A stretch of DNA of 64,000 bases from Chloroflexota bacterium (GCA_028287745.1 JAQBPB010000040.1:1-64000), one strand, 5' to 3'; numbered from the stretch's first letter, positions 8,745 through 18,301 are shown. Notes: generated from the sequence alone by a model not told the origin. Program-made: numbers and translations.

Positions 8745-9092
8745 TTAGCTGCCCTTTTCGCTTGGAAGTTTGGCCTGAACCCATCCCAGTGTGCCGCCCT
8801 GGACATTGTATACGCGGTTCAAACCGCTTTGCAGGGCGACCATGCAGGCCTGGGCGCTGCGCCCACCCGACCGGCAGATGATCAATACGTCTTTATCCTG
8901 GGGCACTTCAGCCAGGCGCTGCGCGAAAGAACCCAGCGGGATTAATCTGGCGTTTTTGGCATGAACTTCCTGGTATTCGTCCGGCTCCCGGACATCTATC
9001 AGGACTGCCTCGCCCTGGTCGAGCATTTCCTGGGCTTTTTGAGGAGTAACTTCCTTAAGGCCGCCGCCCTGGCCCGGTCGATTGTTCCACAT
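8745..9092 (-). CDS. Rhodanese-like domain protein
   Basis: Single-domain rhodanese (115 residues) that probably carries a persulfide on its catalytic cysteine and serves in sulfur transfer or thiosulfate detoxification. The fold signature is complete: EAVLIDVREPDEYQEVHAKNARLIPLG (about residues 29-52) and the active-site loop CRSGGRS (Cys near residue 73), with the Arg-rich loop typical of sulfur substrates. GAGAG precedes the ATG. It lies alone between two divergent or unrelated genes, so no partner is shown by context. Confidence 0.9.
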   Translation of the reverse strand: MWNNRPGQGGGLKEVTPQKAQEMLDQGEAVLIDVREPDEYQEVHAKNARLIPLGSFAQRLAEVPQDKDVLIICRSGGRSAQACMVALQSGLNRVYNVQGGTLGWVQAKLPSEKGS

Positions 9093-9370
9093 AACGCTCT
9101 CTCACTTTCTTTTTATTCATGCTTAATATGGTTAAGGTTATTCGGAGAATGATTGTAACTAACCTTTTCCTTTACTGCAACAATCCCGGCTGCTAAATTG
9201 TTTAACCTAAGGCGTTTAGTTGAGTTTGCCGCCAGGAGGGCCAAATGCTATAATCTGGCCTAAAGGCAGCCCGGCCTTGACTTTCCGAGCGCTTCCCCAG
9301 TGTCAAACCGGTGACACTCCGGCATTAAATTAGCGGTAGACCTGCGTCTCCTGAATGACTTGAAATAAGT

Positions 9371-12300
9371 GTGATTAGCGACCAGCGTACGTCTGTTTCT
9401 AAAGCTAATACTGCAAATGGCCTCTCGCGCCATTTCTCCCGGCGGCAGTCCCTGTTAGCCGCCCTGGTCTCTTTGCTAATCCTGGTGGTCTGCCTGGCCG
9501 GACTTTCCCTGACCGCTTTCGCCGACCTGGTTTTTAATTATGGCGTTTCCTACGGCCCGCAACTGGATAAAGTTCAGAATGTGACCGCCGGGCAGCTTGG
9601 CGCGACCCCGGTCGGGGTTAATGTGCTGCTTAACCACGAAAAAGACCCCAACAGTCAGGTAATTGACCGGACGCTGGATATGGTCAAAGACGGGGGCTTC
9701 GGGTTTATCCGCCAGATTCTGCCCTGGGAAGAGGTTGAAGCAGCCAGGGGCCAGTATAAGTGGGAACGCTTCGATATCCTGGTAGACAAAGCCCGCGCTC
9801 GCGGCCTGCAAATTTTGCTGCGGTTGGACCGGCCGCCCACCTGGAGCCGCTTGCAGTCCATGGAAGGCTTGAGCGCGGAGGAAAAAATCAATAAGACCGG
9901 CCCGCCCGATAATTATGCCGATTACTATAGTTTCGTGGGCCAGGTGGCGGCGCGCTACAAAGGCAAGGTCCAGTATTACCAGGTGTTAAACGAACCAAAC
10001 CTGGAAAGTGAGTGGAACGGCCGTCCGGTTGACCCGGCCCGTTACGTGGAGTTGCTAAAAGGGGCCTACCAGCAGATTAAGGCGGCAGACCCGGCGGCTA
10101 AAGTGCTTTCCGCGCCGCTGGCGCCTACCAACGACCAGACCCCGAATATGAATGACCTGGAATACTTAGGCCGGATGTATGCGGCCGGGGCGAAAGATTA
10201 TTTCGATATCCTGTCCATTCAGCTTTACGGTCTGGGCTATGCGCCCGATTTCCGCTATATCCAACCGGACCCCCAGTTTAAGGAAAATCCGGGCTCTAAA
10301 GAAAAGACCCTGATTGACCTTAAAAGGGTCAACCTCAACCGCCCCGCCTCTATCCATGAAGTAATGATCAAGAATGGCGACGGTACAAAACCGGCCTGGG
10401 CCGCCGAATATGGCTGGGTTTCGGTCCCGGCGGACTGGCCCGAAGCGCAAAAGCAAACCAACTGGGGTAAAAGTGTCAGCGAGGCGGAACAGGCCAGATA
10501 CCTTAAAGAAGGTATTGAGCGAGTCCGGCGCGAATGGCCCTGGGTAGGCGTCATCAACGTCTGGTTCTTGCGGGCTGACCCGTACCTGGAAGAAAAACCG
10601 CAGGACCCCACCAACTATTTTTCGCTGGTGCAGCCGGATTTCACGCCGCGCCCGGCCTATAACGTATTAAAAGAGTACAATACCACCCGGGCCAATATCG
10701 CTTATACCGGCTGGCACCCGGCCAGTGGCGACCCGGCTTTGCAGGATAACGGCACCACTCTCAGGCTGACCTTCCAGGGCGAACGGGCCGAAATGGTCAT
10801 GAAAGATGCCACCGCCCCCGGCAACCCGACTTTTGATATTAAAGTAAAAATTGACGGTCAGAACGAGCGGCGGTTGGACTACAATACCGGTCCGGCCCGC
10901 CTGGTGCTGGGCGAAGGTTTAAGCGATACGACCCATGTAGCCGAAATAACCGGCCTGGATGCCGGGCGGATAGAAGGCTTTTTCATCAGCCGGGACAATC
11001 ATTTCGCCTGGCTAATCGTGCTGGGCCTGGTAGTTTGCGGGCTGGGGGCGCTGGTCAGCGGGGCCTTTTTGTTTGCGGGCATCGGTCACAGTGTGGCCGG
11101 GCTGGTGCCGGTGGCAGGCCGGAAAGCGGTCAAAGGAGCTATGTTTACCCGTAAGAATTTCTGGTCCGGCCGCGAGAAGTGGGCTCCCTGGGCCATGATA
11201 GGCGCTTTGCTGGTCTTCTACTATGCACCACCGGTGCCGCTGGCCCTGTTGGGAGCCCTGGTATTTTTCCTACTGTGCTTTATCCGGCCGGACTGGGCGC
11301 TCGGTCTGGCCCTGTTTACCGCGCCGATTTACCTGCACCCGCGCAACTTGCGGCCGGGCGGTACCTTAGAATTCTCCTTATCGGAAGTAATAATCGTCGC
11401 GCTGGCGGCGGCCTGGCTGTTGCGCCTGGCCTGGCAGGCTTTCCGGCAGCGCCAGGCGGAGCGCCGGTTCAGCCTCGACTTAAACCCGGCCCGGGCCTGG
11501 TATCTGGTCCGGCGGCAGGGACCGTTCTTTTTACCGCTGGGGTTGCTGTTTGTCCTGGCGACCGTTTCGCTGCTGGCGCCTCTTCCGGCCCATCTTAAAG
11601 AAGCCCTGCGCGAGTACCGCCTGGTAATCGTCGAGCCGTTAGTCCTGTTTTTGCTGGCCCTGTCCATTCTTGGTAAAAAAGGCGCACCCGCCGTCATGCG
11701 GCTGGTTGATTTCCTGGTAGCCGGTGGGGTTATGGTGGCCCTGTTTGGCATATTCCAGTTACTTTTCCCGCTGCGGCCCGCCAGCACTACGGAATTGATT
11801 ACGGCCAGCCAGACCGGTTGCGCTATCGCGACCGAAGGAGTAACCCGGATTTGCTCGGTCTACAGCCATCCCGACAACCTGGGCTTATTTCTGGGCCGGG
11901 TAATTCCGCTGGCGGCCTGCCTGCCCTTATTCTATAGCCAGGCGGGCTGGCGCATCTGGAAGAATCCTTCCTGGCGGTTCCGGCTCTATAGCCTGAGCCT
12001 GGTGCCCATGCTGATTTGCCTGGTATTCTCTTTTTCAAGAGGAGCCTGGTTGGGTGTCGGCGCGGCCTTTTTAGGGATGTTTGTCGCGGTAGGTTCCCGG
12101 CGCTGGCTGTTCGCTTACGGCGGGCTGCTTCTGGTGGGCCTGGCCGCGCTACCTTTTATCAAAGTCGAGCGAATTACCAACCTGTTCGTTTTTGGCGGCA
12201 GTAGCAGCACCCGGTTGTATGTCTGGCAGTCTTCAGTTGACATAATCAAAGACCATCCCCTGGCCGGTATCGGCCTGGACCAGTTCTTATACGTCTACAA

Positions 12301-12697
12301 CCCCCAATACGTCAATCCGCTGGCCTGGACCGAACGTTTTACGTCTCATCCGCATAACCTGGTGTTGGATTTCTGGCTGAGATTAGGTATACTAGGACCG
12401 TTACTGATTGGCTGGCTGCTTTTTATCTTTTTTAAGACAGCGCTCACCCGGCACTGGCGCAAGCCGGTAATTTCTGGCAAGCCGGACAGTCAATTCATTC
12501 TTCGCAGGGCACTGGCTCTAGGGCTTTTCGGAAGTATGCTGGATTTTCTGGTCCATGGTTTAGTAGATAATTCTTTCTTTGTAGTGGACCTTTCGATTAT
12601 TTTTTGTTTAAGTTTCGCAATGCTGGAAATACTCAGACGCGAGGTCACCAAGCCCGTGAGTACAGCCGAAGACCGATCTAAGGAGAACGCTGCGTGA
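9371..12697 (+). CDS. Glycoside hydrolase / O-antigen ligase-type fusion protein, 1108 aa
   Basis: A two-part membrane protein. After an N-terminal membrane anchor (about residues 27-50) comes a clan-A-like glycoside hydrolase domain (about 75-440) with VLNEPNLESEW, where NEP near residue 207 fits the acid/base Glu, and PAWAAEYGW near residue 346, which fits the nucleophile Glu. A beta-sandwich-like segment (445-540) follows. The C-terminal half has about ten or more membrane spans and the Wzy_C/O-antigen ligase signature (YSHPDNLGLFLGRVIP, FSFSRGAWLGV, DHPLAGIGLDQF, TSHPHNLVLDFWLRLGILG). It starts at GTG 9371 and overlaps the next gene by 4 bases. Likely polymerises or transfers glycans and trims or recognises them outside the cell. 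Confidence 0.88.
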   Translation: MISDQRTSVSKANTANGLSRHFSRRQSLLAALVSLLILVVCLAGLSLTAFADLVFNYGVSYGPQLDKVQNVTAGQLGATPVGVNVLLNHEKDPNSQVIDRTLDMVKDGGFGFIRQILPWEEVEAARGQYKWERFDILVDKARARGLQILLRLDRPPTWSRLQSMEGLSAEEKINKTGPPDNYADYYSFVGQVAARYKGKVQYYQVLNEPNLESEWNGRPVDPARYVELLKGAYQQIKAADPAAKVLSAPLAPTNDQTPNMNDLEYLGRMYAAGAKDYFDILSIQLYGLGYAPDFRYIQPDPQFKENPGSKEKTLIDLKRVNLNRPASIHEVMIKNGDGTKPAWAAEYGWVSVPADWPEAQKQTNWGKSVSEAEQARYLKEGIERVRREWPWVGVINVWFLRADPYLEEKPQDPTNYFSLVQPDFTPRPAYNVLKEYNTTRANIAYTGWHPASGDPALQDNGTTLRLTFQGERAEMVMKDATAPGNPTFDIKVKIDGQNERRLDYNTGPARLVLGEGLSDTTHVAEITGLDAGRIEGFFISRDNHFAWLIVLGLVVCGLGALVSGAFLFAGIGHSVAGLVPVAGRKAVKGAMFTRKNFWSGREKWAPWAMIGALLVFYYAPPVPLALLGALVFFLLCFIRPDWALGLALFTAPIYLHPRNLRPGGTLEFSLSEVIIVALAAAWLLRLAWQAFRQRQAERRFSLDLNPARAWYLVRRQGPFFLPLGLLFVLATVSLLAPLPAHLKEALREYRLVIVEPLVLFLLALSILGKKGAPAVMRLVDFLVAGGVMVALFGIFQLLFPLRPASTTELITASQTGCAIATEGVTRICSVYSHPDNLGLFLGRVIPLAACLPLFYSQAGWRIWKNPSWRFRLYSLSLVPMLICLVFSFSRGAWLGVGAAFLGMFVAVGSRRWLFAYGGLLLVGLAALPFIKVERITNLFVFGGSSSTRLYVWQSSVDIIKDHPLAGIGLDQFLYVYNPQYVNPLAWTERFTSHPHNLVLDFWLRLGILGPLLIGWLLFIFFKTALTRHWRKPVISGKPDSQFILRRALALGLFGSMLDFLVHGLVDNSFFVVDLSIIFCLSFAMLEILRREVTKPVSTAEDRSKENAA

Positions 12698-13662
12698 GAA
12701 TCCTTATAAGTGGCGGGGCCGGGTTCGTTGGTTCCCACCTCAGTGAGACTCTGTTGGCCGAAGGCCATCATGTTATTGTCCTGGATAACTTTATTACAGG
12801 CCGTCCAGGCAATATTGAAGACTTTGCCAATCATCCTGAATTTGAGTTTCACGAACATGATATTGTTCAACCTTTTAATGGACTGACCCAGCCGGTAGAC
12901 GCTATCTTTCACCTGGCTAGCCCGGCTAGCCCGGTCGGGTACACCCGCCACCCGATTGAAACGCACCTGGTTAATTCGGTTGGCACCCATAATATGTTGA
13001 AACTGGCCCTGGAATTTGGCGCAAAGTTCCTGGTAACATCCACTTCCGAAACTTATGGCGACCCACTTCAGCACCCCCAGCGGGAGGATTACTGGGGTAA
13101 CGTTAACCCGATTGGGCCGCGCAGTTGTTACGATGAAAGCAAGCGCTTCTCGGAAAGCCTGACCATGGAATACGTCCGGCAGTTTAGCCTGGATGCCCGG
13201 ATAGTACGCCTGTTCAATACTTATGGGCCGCGCAACGATCCCCAGGACGGCCGGGTGGTGCCTAACTTCCTGAACCAGGCTCTGGAAGGCCGGCCGATTA
13301 CTATCTACGGCAACGGCAGCCAGACCCGCTCTTTCTGTTATGTTTCCGACCTTATCCGGGGTCTTAAAGCGGCCATGTTCACCGAGGGCACCAAAGGTGA
13401 AGTCTTTAACCTGGGTAACCCGGACGAGCGCACCATCCTGGATTTCGCGCAGACCGTCCGCCGGATTTGCAACCCGGACGTGCCGCTGGTGTTCCAGCCG
13501 GGCCGGGTGGACGATCCCAATCAGCGCTGCCCGGATATTACCAAGGCTCGTGCAAGGTTGGGCTGGGAACCGACCATTTCCCTGGAAGAGGGGCTTTTAA
13601 AGACGCTTGAATATTTCAAGAGCCAGGCCGGGCAGCGCCAGCTCAATGAAAAAACAAGCTAA
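12694..13662 (+). CDS. UDP-glucuronate decarboxylase-like NAD-dependent epimerase/dehydratase
   Basis: Short-chain dehydrogenase of the extended class acting on a nucleotide sugar. The Rossmann motif GGAGFVGSHL is at residues 7-16, the catalytic Thr/Ser-Tyr-Lys set is in TSTSETYG and CYDESKR, and the block REDYWGNVNPIGPRSCYDESKR is characteristic of UDP-glucuronate decarboxylases (UDP-xylose synthases). The GTG start overlaps the stop of the upstream fusion gene (GTGA), implying translational coupling. In this cluster it would supply UDP-xylose for exopolysaccharide. Confidence 0.88.
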   Translation: MRILISGGAGFVGSHLSETLLAEGHHVIVLDNFITGRPGNIEDFANHPEFEFHEHDIVQPFNGLTQPVDAIFHLASPASPVGYTRHPIETHLVNSVGTHNMLKLALEFGAKFLVTSTSETYGDPLQHPQREDYWGNVNPIGPRSCYDESKRFSESLTMEYVRQFSLDARIVRLFNTYGPRNDPQDGRVVPNFLNQALEGRPITIYGNGSQTRSFCYVSDLIRGLKAAMFTEGTKGEVFNLGNPDERTILDFAQTVRRICNPDVPLVFQPGRVDDPNQRCPDITKARARLGWEPTISLEEGLLKTLEYFKSQAGQRQLNEKTS

Positions 13663-13711
13663 TTCTTTTGGATTTGAAACCAGTACGGTAAAGTTTATTT
13701 GAGATTTTGAT

Positions 13712-15256
13712 TTGACGGGTAGAGTACCGAGCGTAGTAGTAAATTCTTTTAGTTGGAAAAGCCTCCCGGCAATTTTAGGGGTGTTGGTGTTGGGTTATCT
13801 TTTGCTGACCCAATCTCCTTTTGTTGTTATCGGCCTGATCGTCGGCCTGGCTGCTTTCCTGCTAGTTTTGCGCCATCCCCAATTTGGGTTGTACCTGCTG
13901 GTGCTTTCGGTACCCGGCCAGGCTTATACCAGCCTTAGCCTGGGAAGTACCAAAGTTACCCTGACCCAGTTGGCCCTGGTCCTGGCCCTGAGCGGCTGGT
14001 TTTGCAACCGGGTTATCTACCGGCAGCCTTTTATACCCCGGCCTTTACCGCTTCTTTTACCTTTCTACGGGCTGTACCTGCTGGTAATGTTTACGTCCCT
14101 TACCGTGGCTCAGAGTACCGGCGACGGACTCAATGAAATCTCGCGCTGGCTGATCGCGACTTTTGCCTATTTGTTAGCCGTCACGGTAATCCGGACTCGC
14201 CCGCAGTTCTGGGGCCTGGTTTTCTGCCTGTGCGTTGGGCCGGTCTTCCAGGGGCTGCTGGGTTGGGCGCAGGTCAAGTATCCGGCCATTGTGCAGGAAA
14301 AGTTTATTAACTGCCCGGATTTCCGGCGGGCCTGCGGGACTTTTGAAATGCCCAATTCCTACGGCGGTTATCTTGAAATGGGCCTGCCGCTGCTGGGAGC
14401 TTTACTTTTCCTGGCCTTTATCCGGCGAAACGATGCCGCCAGGGTCTGGGCCAGCCGGTTTGGCCCGGTGGCCGCCCGGTCGTTATTCAAATATTTCAGC
14501 CTTTTTCTGATAATAGCCCTGGGTACGGTGTTCTGCCTGTTAGGCACGCAGGCGGCGGCTTCCCGGGGCGCGCAACTTGGCCTGGCGTTCGCGCTGGTCG
14601 CAATGGTGTTGGTCCGGGGTAAAAAAGCCCTGCCGATAATTTTCCTGGGTGCCGGTATCCTTTTGCTGGTAGTAGCCGGTCTACAGACCGGGGTTGTGCC
14701 GGTCAGCACTTTTGGCCGCCTGGCCCAGATTGAGTCTTTGACGCCTTTTGATGTCCGGGAGGTAACTCTCACACCGGATAATTTCGCGGAAGTGGAGCGC
14801 ATGGCGATGTGGCAGGCCGGGGGCAATATGTTCCTCTCGGACCCCTTGTTGGGGGTGGGTATTGGCAATTATAACGCCCGCTACAACGACTTTAACGCGC
14901 CTTTCTGGATTGTCTCGCGGGGCCATGCCCATAATTACTATATCCATGCCGCCGCCGAAACCGGCACCCTGGGCCTTTTAGCCTATTTTCTATTACTGGG
15001 TGGCGGGTTGGTCCAGGGTTTACGCTCAACGATCCTGACCAGAGATACAAACTTACGCTATGTCGCGTGGGGCGCTTTTGGGATTATTGTGGCCGTGGCA
15101 GTCCACAACATTTTCGAGGATTTGCACGTTTTAAACATGGGCATCCAATGGAGCTCTTTGCTTGCTTTGTTTTATATTATTAATCAGTTGGAGCGGTGCT
15201 CTACAGGTGAAACTAAAGCCGCTGTCCGGCCTGGTAGGTCCGGCCCGGCGGAGTAA
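13712..15256 (+). CDS. O-antigen ligase/polymerase family membrane protein
   Basis: Integral membrane protein of 514 residues with about 10-12 predicted spans. The large periplasmic or external loop and Wzy_C hallmarks are present: SRGAQLGLAFALVAMVLV, MWQAGGNMFLSDPLLGVGIGNYNARY and SRGHAHNYYIHAAAETGTLGLLAYF, where the H-NxxH-type pattern is typical of lipid-linked glycan ligases and polymerases. Start is TTG at 13712 without a strong ribosome site. It is the second such protein in the cluster, but without a hydrolase domain. Polymerase versus ligase cannot be decided from sequence. Confidence 0.85.
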   Translation: MTGRVPSVVVNSFSWKSLPAILGVLVLGYLLLTQSPFVVIGLIVGLAAFLLVLRHPQFGLYLLVLSVPGQAYTSLSLGSTKVTLTQLALVLALSGWFCNRVIYRQPFIPRPLPLLLPFYGLYLLVMFTSLTVAQSTGDGLNEISRWLIATFAYLLAVTVIRTRPQFWGLVFCLCVGPVFQGLLGWAQVKYPAIVQEKFINCPDFRRACGTFEMPNSYGGYLEMGLPLLGALLFLAFIRRNDAARVWASRFGPVAARSLFKYFSLFLIIALGTVFCLLGTQAAASRGAQLGLAFALVAMVLVRGKKALPIIFLGAGILLLVVAGLQTGVVPVSTFGRLAQIESLTPFDVREVTLTPDNFAEVERMAMWQAGGNMFLSDPLLGVGIGNYNARYNDFNAPFWIVSRGHAHNYYIHAAAETGTLGLLAYFLLLGGGLVQGLRSTILTRDTNLRYVAWGAFGIIVAVAVHNIFEDLHVLNMGIQWSSLLALFYIINQLERCSTGETKAAVRPGRSGPAE

Positions 15257-15275
15257 GAACGGAGTTTGAACCGAT

Positions 15276-16235
15276 TTGAAAATATTGCTGACTGGCGCAG
15301 CCGGTTTTATAGGCAGCAACCTGGCCGAGTCACTGCTTGCCCGTGGTGATGAAGTTTGCGCGGTAGATAACTTCAACGATTTTTATAGTCCTCTCCGCAA
15401 AGAGAAAAATATTCTGGCTGCTTCAGAGCACCCAAACTACCGGGCTTACCGGGCGGATATTCGCGATTTCGCCGCCCTTAAAGAGATTTTTGAGCGGGAA
15501 CAGCCGGACAAAATCTGTCACCTGGCGGGTATGGCTAACGTGCGCTACTCAATCGAACACCCGCTGCTGTTTGAAGAAGTAAACGTCCGGGGAACTTTGA
15601 ACCTGCTGGAACTGTCTCGTTTATACAAAACCGAGCATTTTGTCTTTGCCAGTTCTTCTTCGGTCTACGGCGGGCGGCCGGATAACGGCGTGCCTTTCAG
15701 CGAGGAAGACCGGGTTGACGCCCCTATTTCCCTTTACGGCGCGACCAAACGGACCGCCGAGTTGCTGGCCCATACCTATCATCACCTTCACGGCCTGAAA
15801 GTTTCGGCTTTGCGCTTTTTTACCGTCTTTGGGCCGCGCAACCGGCCGGATATGGCGGTTTACCTGTTTACCAGGGCGATTGACCGGGGCGAGCCCCTCA
15901 AGCTCTTTGGTGACGGCAGCGCCCGGCGCGACTGGACTTTTGTCGGCGATACCGTGCGCGGCATCATGGCCGCCCTGGACAATCCGTTTGCGTGGGAAAT
16001 CATTAACCTGGGTAACGGCCACCCACAAACTGAAATGGACCTTATCCGGGCGGCGGAAACAGCCCTGGGTAAAAAGGCCAATATCCATTACCTGGAACGC
16101 CCGGCAACCGAACCGGCCATCACTTTTGCCGATACAACCAAGGCACGCCTTTTGCTCAATTTTGAACCGTTGATTCCTTTCAGTCAGGGTTATCAGCAGT
16201 TTTTTGAGTGGTATGCTCGTGAGGGGCGGCAGTAA
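15276..16235 (+). CDS. NAD-dependent nucleotide-sugar 4-epimerase
   Basis: Extended SDR enzyme with GAAGFIGSNL at residues 7-16, SSSSVYGG, and the catalytic YGATK (Tyr-x3-Lys). Features such as FFTVFGPRNRPDMAVYLFTRAI and GDGSARRDWTFVGDTVRG resemble UDP-glucuronate or UDP-glucose 4-epimerases. It begins at a TTG and its stop overlaps the ATG-side of the next gene by one base, so it is part of the same operon. With the decarboxylase upstream it suggests an exopolysaccharide containing uronic acids and pentoses; the exact sugar is inference. Confidence 0.88.
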   Translation: MKILLTGAAGFIGSNLAESLLARGDEVCAVDNFNDFYSPLRKEKNILAASEHPNYRAYRADIRDFAALKEIFEREQPDKICHLAGMANVRYSIEHPLLFEEVNVRGTLNLLELSRLYKTEHFVFASSSSVYGGRPDNGVPFSEEDRVDAPISLYGATKRTAELLAHTYHHLHGLKVSALRFFTVFGPRNRPDMAVYLFTRAIDRGEPLKLFGDGSARRDWTFVGDTVRGIMAALDNPFAWEIINLGNGHPQTEMDLIRAAETALGKKANIHYLERPATEPAITFADTTKARLLLNFEPLIPFSQGYQQFFEWYAREGRQ

Positions 16236-17386
16236 TGGGTTTTAAGCGCAACAGGGACAACGAACCAGAGGTCACAATTACGGAAGGTGAATTATTAGAC
16301 AAAAAACCAATTGGTAATTTGAAACCGGTCCCCACCAAAAAGCCTGACAACACCGAATTGGAAGCTTTGGAAGAACAAGAGTCCGAAGCGGAAAGTTATG
16401 TACCTCGCATATCTCTCAAAGACCGCCTGTTCGATATCAAAACCCTGGCCGGGTTTGCGGTAAGTTTTGCTATCCTGGTCTTTTTTGTCCTGACCGTAAA
16501 AATAGATCTTGGGGTAATCTGGAATAACATCAGCCGCGTCCAGCCGTTGTGGCTCATTGCGGCGTTTGGGGTCTACTACGCCGGGTTTATCGTGCGGGGT
16601 TACCGCTGGAAGCTGCTTCTAAACAGCGCCGGTTTTCAAAAAGAACGGGATGTGCGCCTGCCGGGCTTGCCGGTCCTTATCGAGATCATTTTCCTGTCCT
16701 GGTTTGTAAACTGCCTGGTCCCGGCTAAATTAGGTGACGCCTACCGGGGCTACCTGCTCAAGAAAAATGCCAACGCCAGTTTTAGCCGAACCCTCGGAAC
16801 CATCTTTGCCGAGCGCATTGCCGATGTCCTGGTCCTTTTCGGTCTGCTCTGCCTGGGCGGGCTGGTCGCTTTCTCCAGTATGCAAAGCAAAATGGGCGAC
16901 ATATCGCTGGTCTTTGTCTTTGGCCTGCTGCTGGTAGCGCTTATTATTTCCGGTCTGATTATGTTACGCTTTGGCAGCCACTTTATCGAGCGGTTTATTC
17001 CGGTGCGCTTTCGGACTATGTTTCACCGCTTTCAACAGGGTACGGTTAGCTCTTTTCACCGCAACACCCAGCTAAAGCTTTACGGCTTTACAATGATTAT
17101 CTGGATTTGCGAGGGTGCCCGGCTTTATTGTGTGTTACAGGGCTTAAATATTCACCTGGGCCTGTCGGTCATTGTCTTTATCGCCCTGGCAAGCTCGCTG
17201 CTGACGACGATTCCGTTTACCCCGGCCGGACTGGGCGCGGTAGAAGGCACCATGGTCTTTGTCCTGACCACTTTTGCCGTAGAGAAAAATTTGGCCGGGT
17301 CGGTCGCTATCCTGGACCGTGTAATCAGCTATTGGAGCATAATTCTCTTCGGGGCAATTCTCTACATCTTCAGTAAGAAAAAGTAG
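16235..17386 (+). CDS. Flippase-like / lysylphosphatidylglycerol synthase TM-region family protein
   Basis: Membrane protein of 383 residues of the family that shares the transmembrane part of MprF (UPF0104-type). A cytoplasmic acidic tail (residues 1-65) precedes about eight membrane segments; VGFIVRGYRWKLLL-like (here AGFIVRGYRWKLLL), LVPAKLGDAYRGYLLKK and FTPAGLGAVEGTMV are the conserved blocks. Such proteins often sit in glycan or lipid clusters and may move lipid-linked material. The ATG overlaps the upstream stop (TAATG). It is the last gene of the exopolysaccharide operon, followed by a strong terminator. Confidence 0.85.
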   Translation: MGFKRNRDNEPEVTITEGELLDKKPIGNLKPVPTKKPDNTELEALEEQESEAESYVPRISLKDRLFDIKTLAGFAVSFAILVFFVLTVKIDLGVIWNNISRVQPLWLIAAFGVYYAGFIVRGYRWKLLLNSAGFQKERDVRLPGLPVLIEIIFLSWFVNCLVPAKLGDAYRGYLLKKNANASFSRTLGTIFAERIADVLVLFGLLCLGGLVAFSSMQSKMGDISLVFVFGLLLVALIISGLIMLRFGSHFIERFIPVRFRTMFHRFQQGTVSSFHRNTQLKLYGFTMIIWICEGARLYCVLQGLNIHLGLSVIVFIALASSLLTTIPFTPAGLGAVEGTMVFVLTTFAVEKNLAGSVAILDRVISYWSIILFGAILYIFSKKK

Positions 17387-17434
17387 GCCGCTTAGGGCGT
17401 TAAATTAATATCGTTGGAACTTGAAAAGGTTCTG

Positions 17435-17482
17435 AAAAGGACGGCCTGCCAGGAGAGCAATCTCCGGCGGGCCGTCCTTTTT
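17435..17482 (+). terminator. Terminator of the exopolysaccharide operon
   Basis: AAAAGGACGGCC (17435-17446) pairs with GGCCGTCCTTTT (17470-17481); CAGGAG and CTCCGG extend the inner stem. A T run ends the plus-strand side and an A run makes it usable on the minus strand too. Confidence 0.85.
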
Positions 17483-17566
17483 AATGCAATAACTTGAATA
17501 ACAAAGTTTATTATTTTCGAGCGTTTGGGTAAAGGCTCTGGGAGGTAATCAGGCTGGGAAGCGGGT

Positions 17567-18019
17567 TTACCGGTTTTCCTTACCGGTTATTGTTTTCAGT
17601 CTGGTAGGGCCTCCGGCCTGGGTTTCCAGCCACCTATCGCCATCTTTTAAACCGGCGTGTTTCTCACGGGTTTTATAGAGTTCATCAAATTCTTTTTGAA
17701 ATTGTTTAATTTCTGCATCAGACATGTTTTCCAGGTTTACCAGGCTGTTTCGCGCCCCGGCCTTGGCCCGAATAAGTTCGTCCAGTTTAAGGTGGAGTGC
17801 TTTGGCGTCGCGGTTCTGGGTATTTTGAATTAAAAAGACCATCAAGAAAGTAATAATAGTCGTTCCGGTATTTATTACAAGTTGCCATGTATCGGAAAAA
17901 CCGAAGATGGGGCCGGTGATTGCCCACAGCAGGATAATATTAAAAGCACCCATAAAAGACCAGGGAGAGCCAACTAATTCAGATGTTTTGTTGGAAAATT
18001 TGCGGAAAAATTCTTTCAT
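17567..18019 (-). CDS. Low-affinity iron permease family protein
   Basis: Small inner-membrane protein of about 150 residues resembling the bacterial low-affinity iron permease family. Two membrane segments (GSPWSFMGAFNIILLWAITG and LVINTGTTIITFLMVFLIQ) are followed by NTQNRDAKALHLKLDELI, the family's conserved cytoplasmic block, then a charged helix. I prefer the ATG at 18019 (family proteins start with FxRFxN... then TxxxGSP); an ATG at 18046 adds nine residues. Transport of iron by bacterial members is not well established. Monocistronic by context. Confidence 0.82.
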   Translation of the reverse strand: MKEFFRKFSNKTSELVGSPWSFMGAFNIILLWAITGPIFGFSDTWQLVINTGTTIITFLMVFLIQNTQNRDAKALHLKLDELIRAKAGARNSLVNLENMSDAEIKQFQKEFDELYKTREKHAGLKDGDRWLETQAGGPTRLKTITGKENR

Positions 18020-18240
18020 TTTTACGTTAACTCTTTTCCTTTGCATAAGTACCTGTAGCCAGGCCTTTACATCCTATCTTCAGGTAAACGAGTGGTTTTG
18101 AGTTTTAATAAATTATAAATACTATATGCAAATATAAAAGCAAAAGATATGCCAGAATAAAGGTACAAAGGGCCTAAGTAGTGTCCTGATAAGGGCCTAA
18201 TTATAATGTTGGGCTGGGGAATTAGTAATTAAGCGGCCAA

Positions 18241-18275
18241 TTAAAAACCCGTTGCAGGATTAAGCGCAACGGGTT
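18241..18275 (-). terminator. Terminator (minus strand)
   Basis: AACCCGTTGC pairs with GCAACGGGTT over a 10-nt loop; the minus strand continues with TTTTTAA. It lies just after the gene ending at 18302. Confidence 0.8.
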
Positions 18276-18301
18276 CCGGTTCCAACAACTTAAAAATTTG
18301 T

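Noticed and set aside
11179-12204. Internal frames within the polymerase half of the fusion gene, which might suggest a split gene
   Set aside because: The main frame is continuous and carries the conserved Wzy_C motifs; the other frames have no family features.
13338-13600. Internal frames inside the UDP-glucuronate decarboxylase gene
   Set aside because: They are shadows of a well-conserved enzyme read in other frames.
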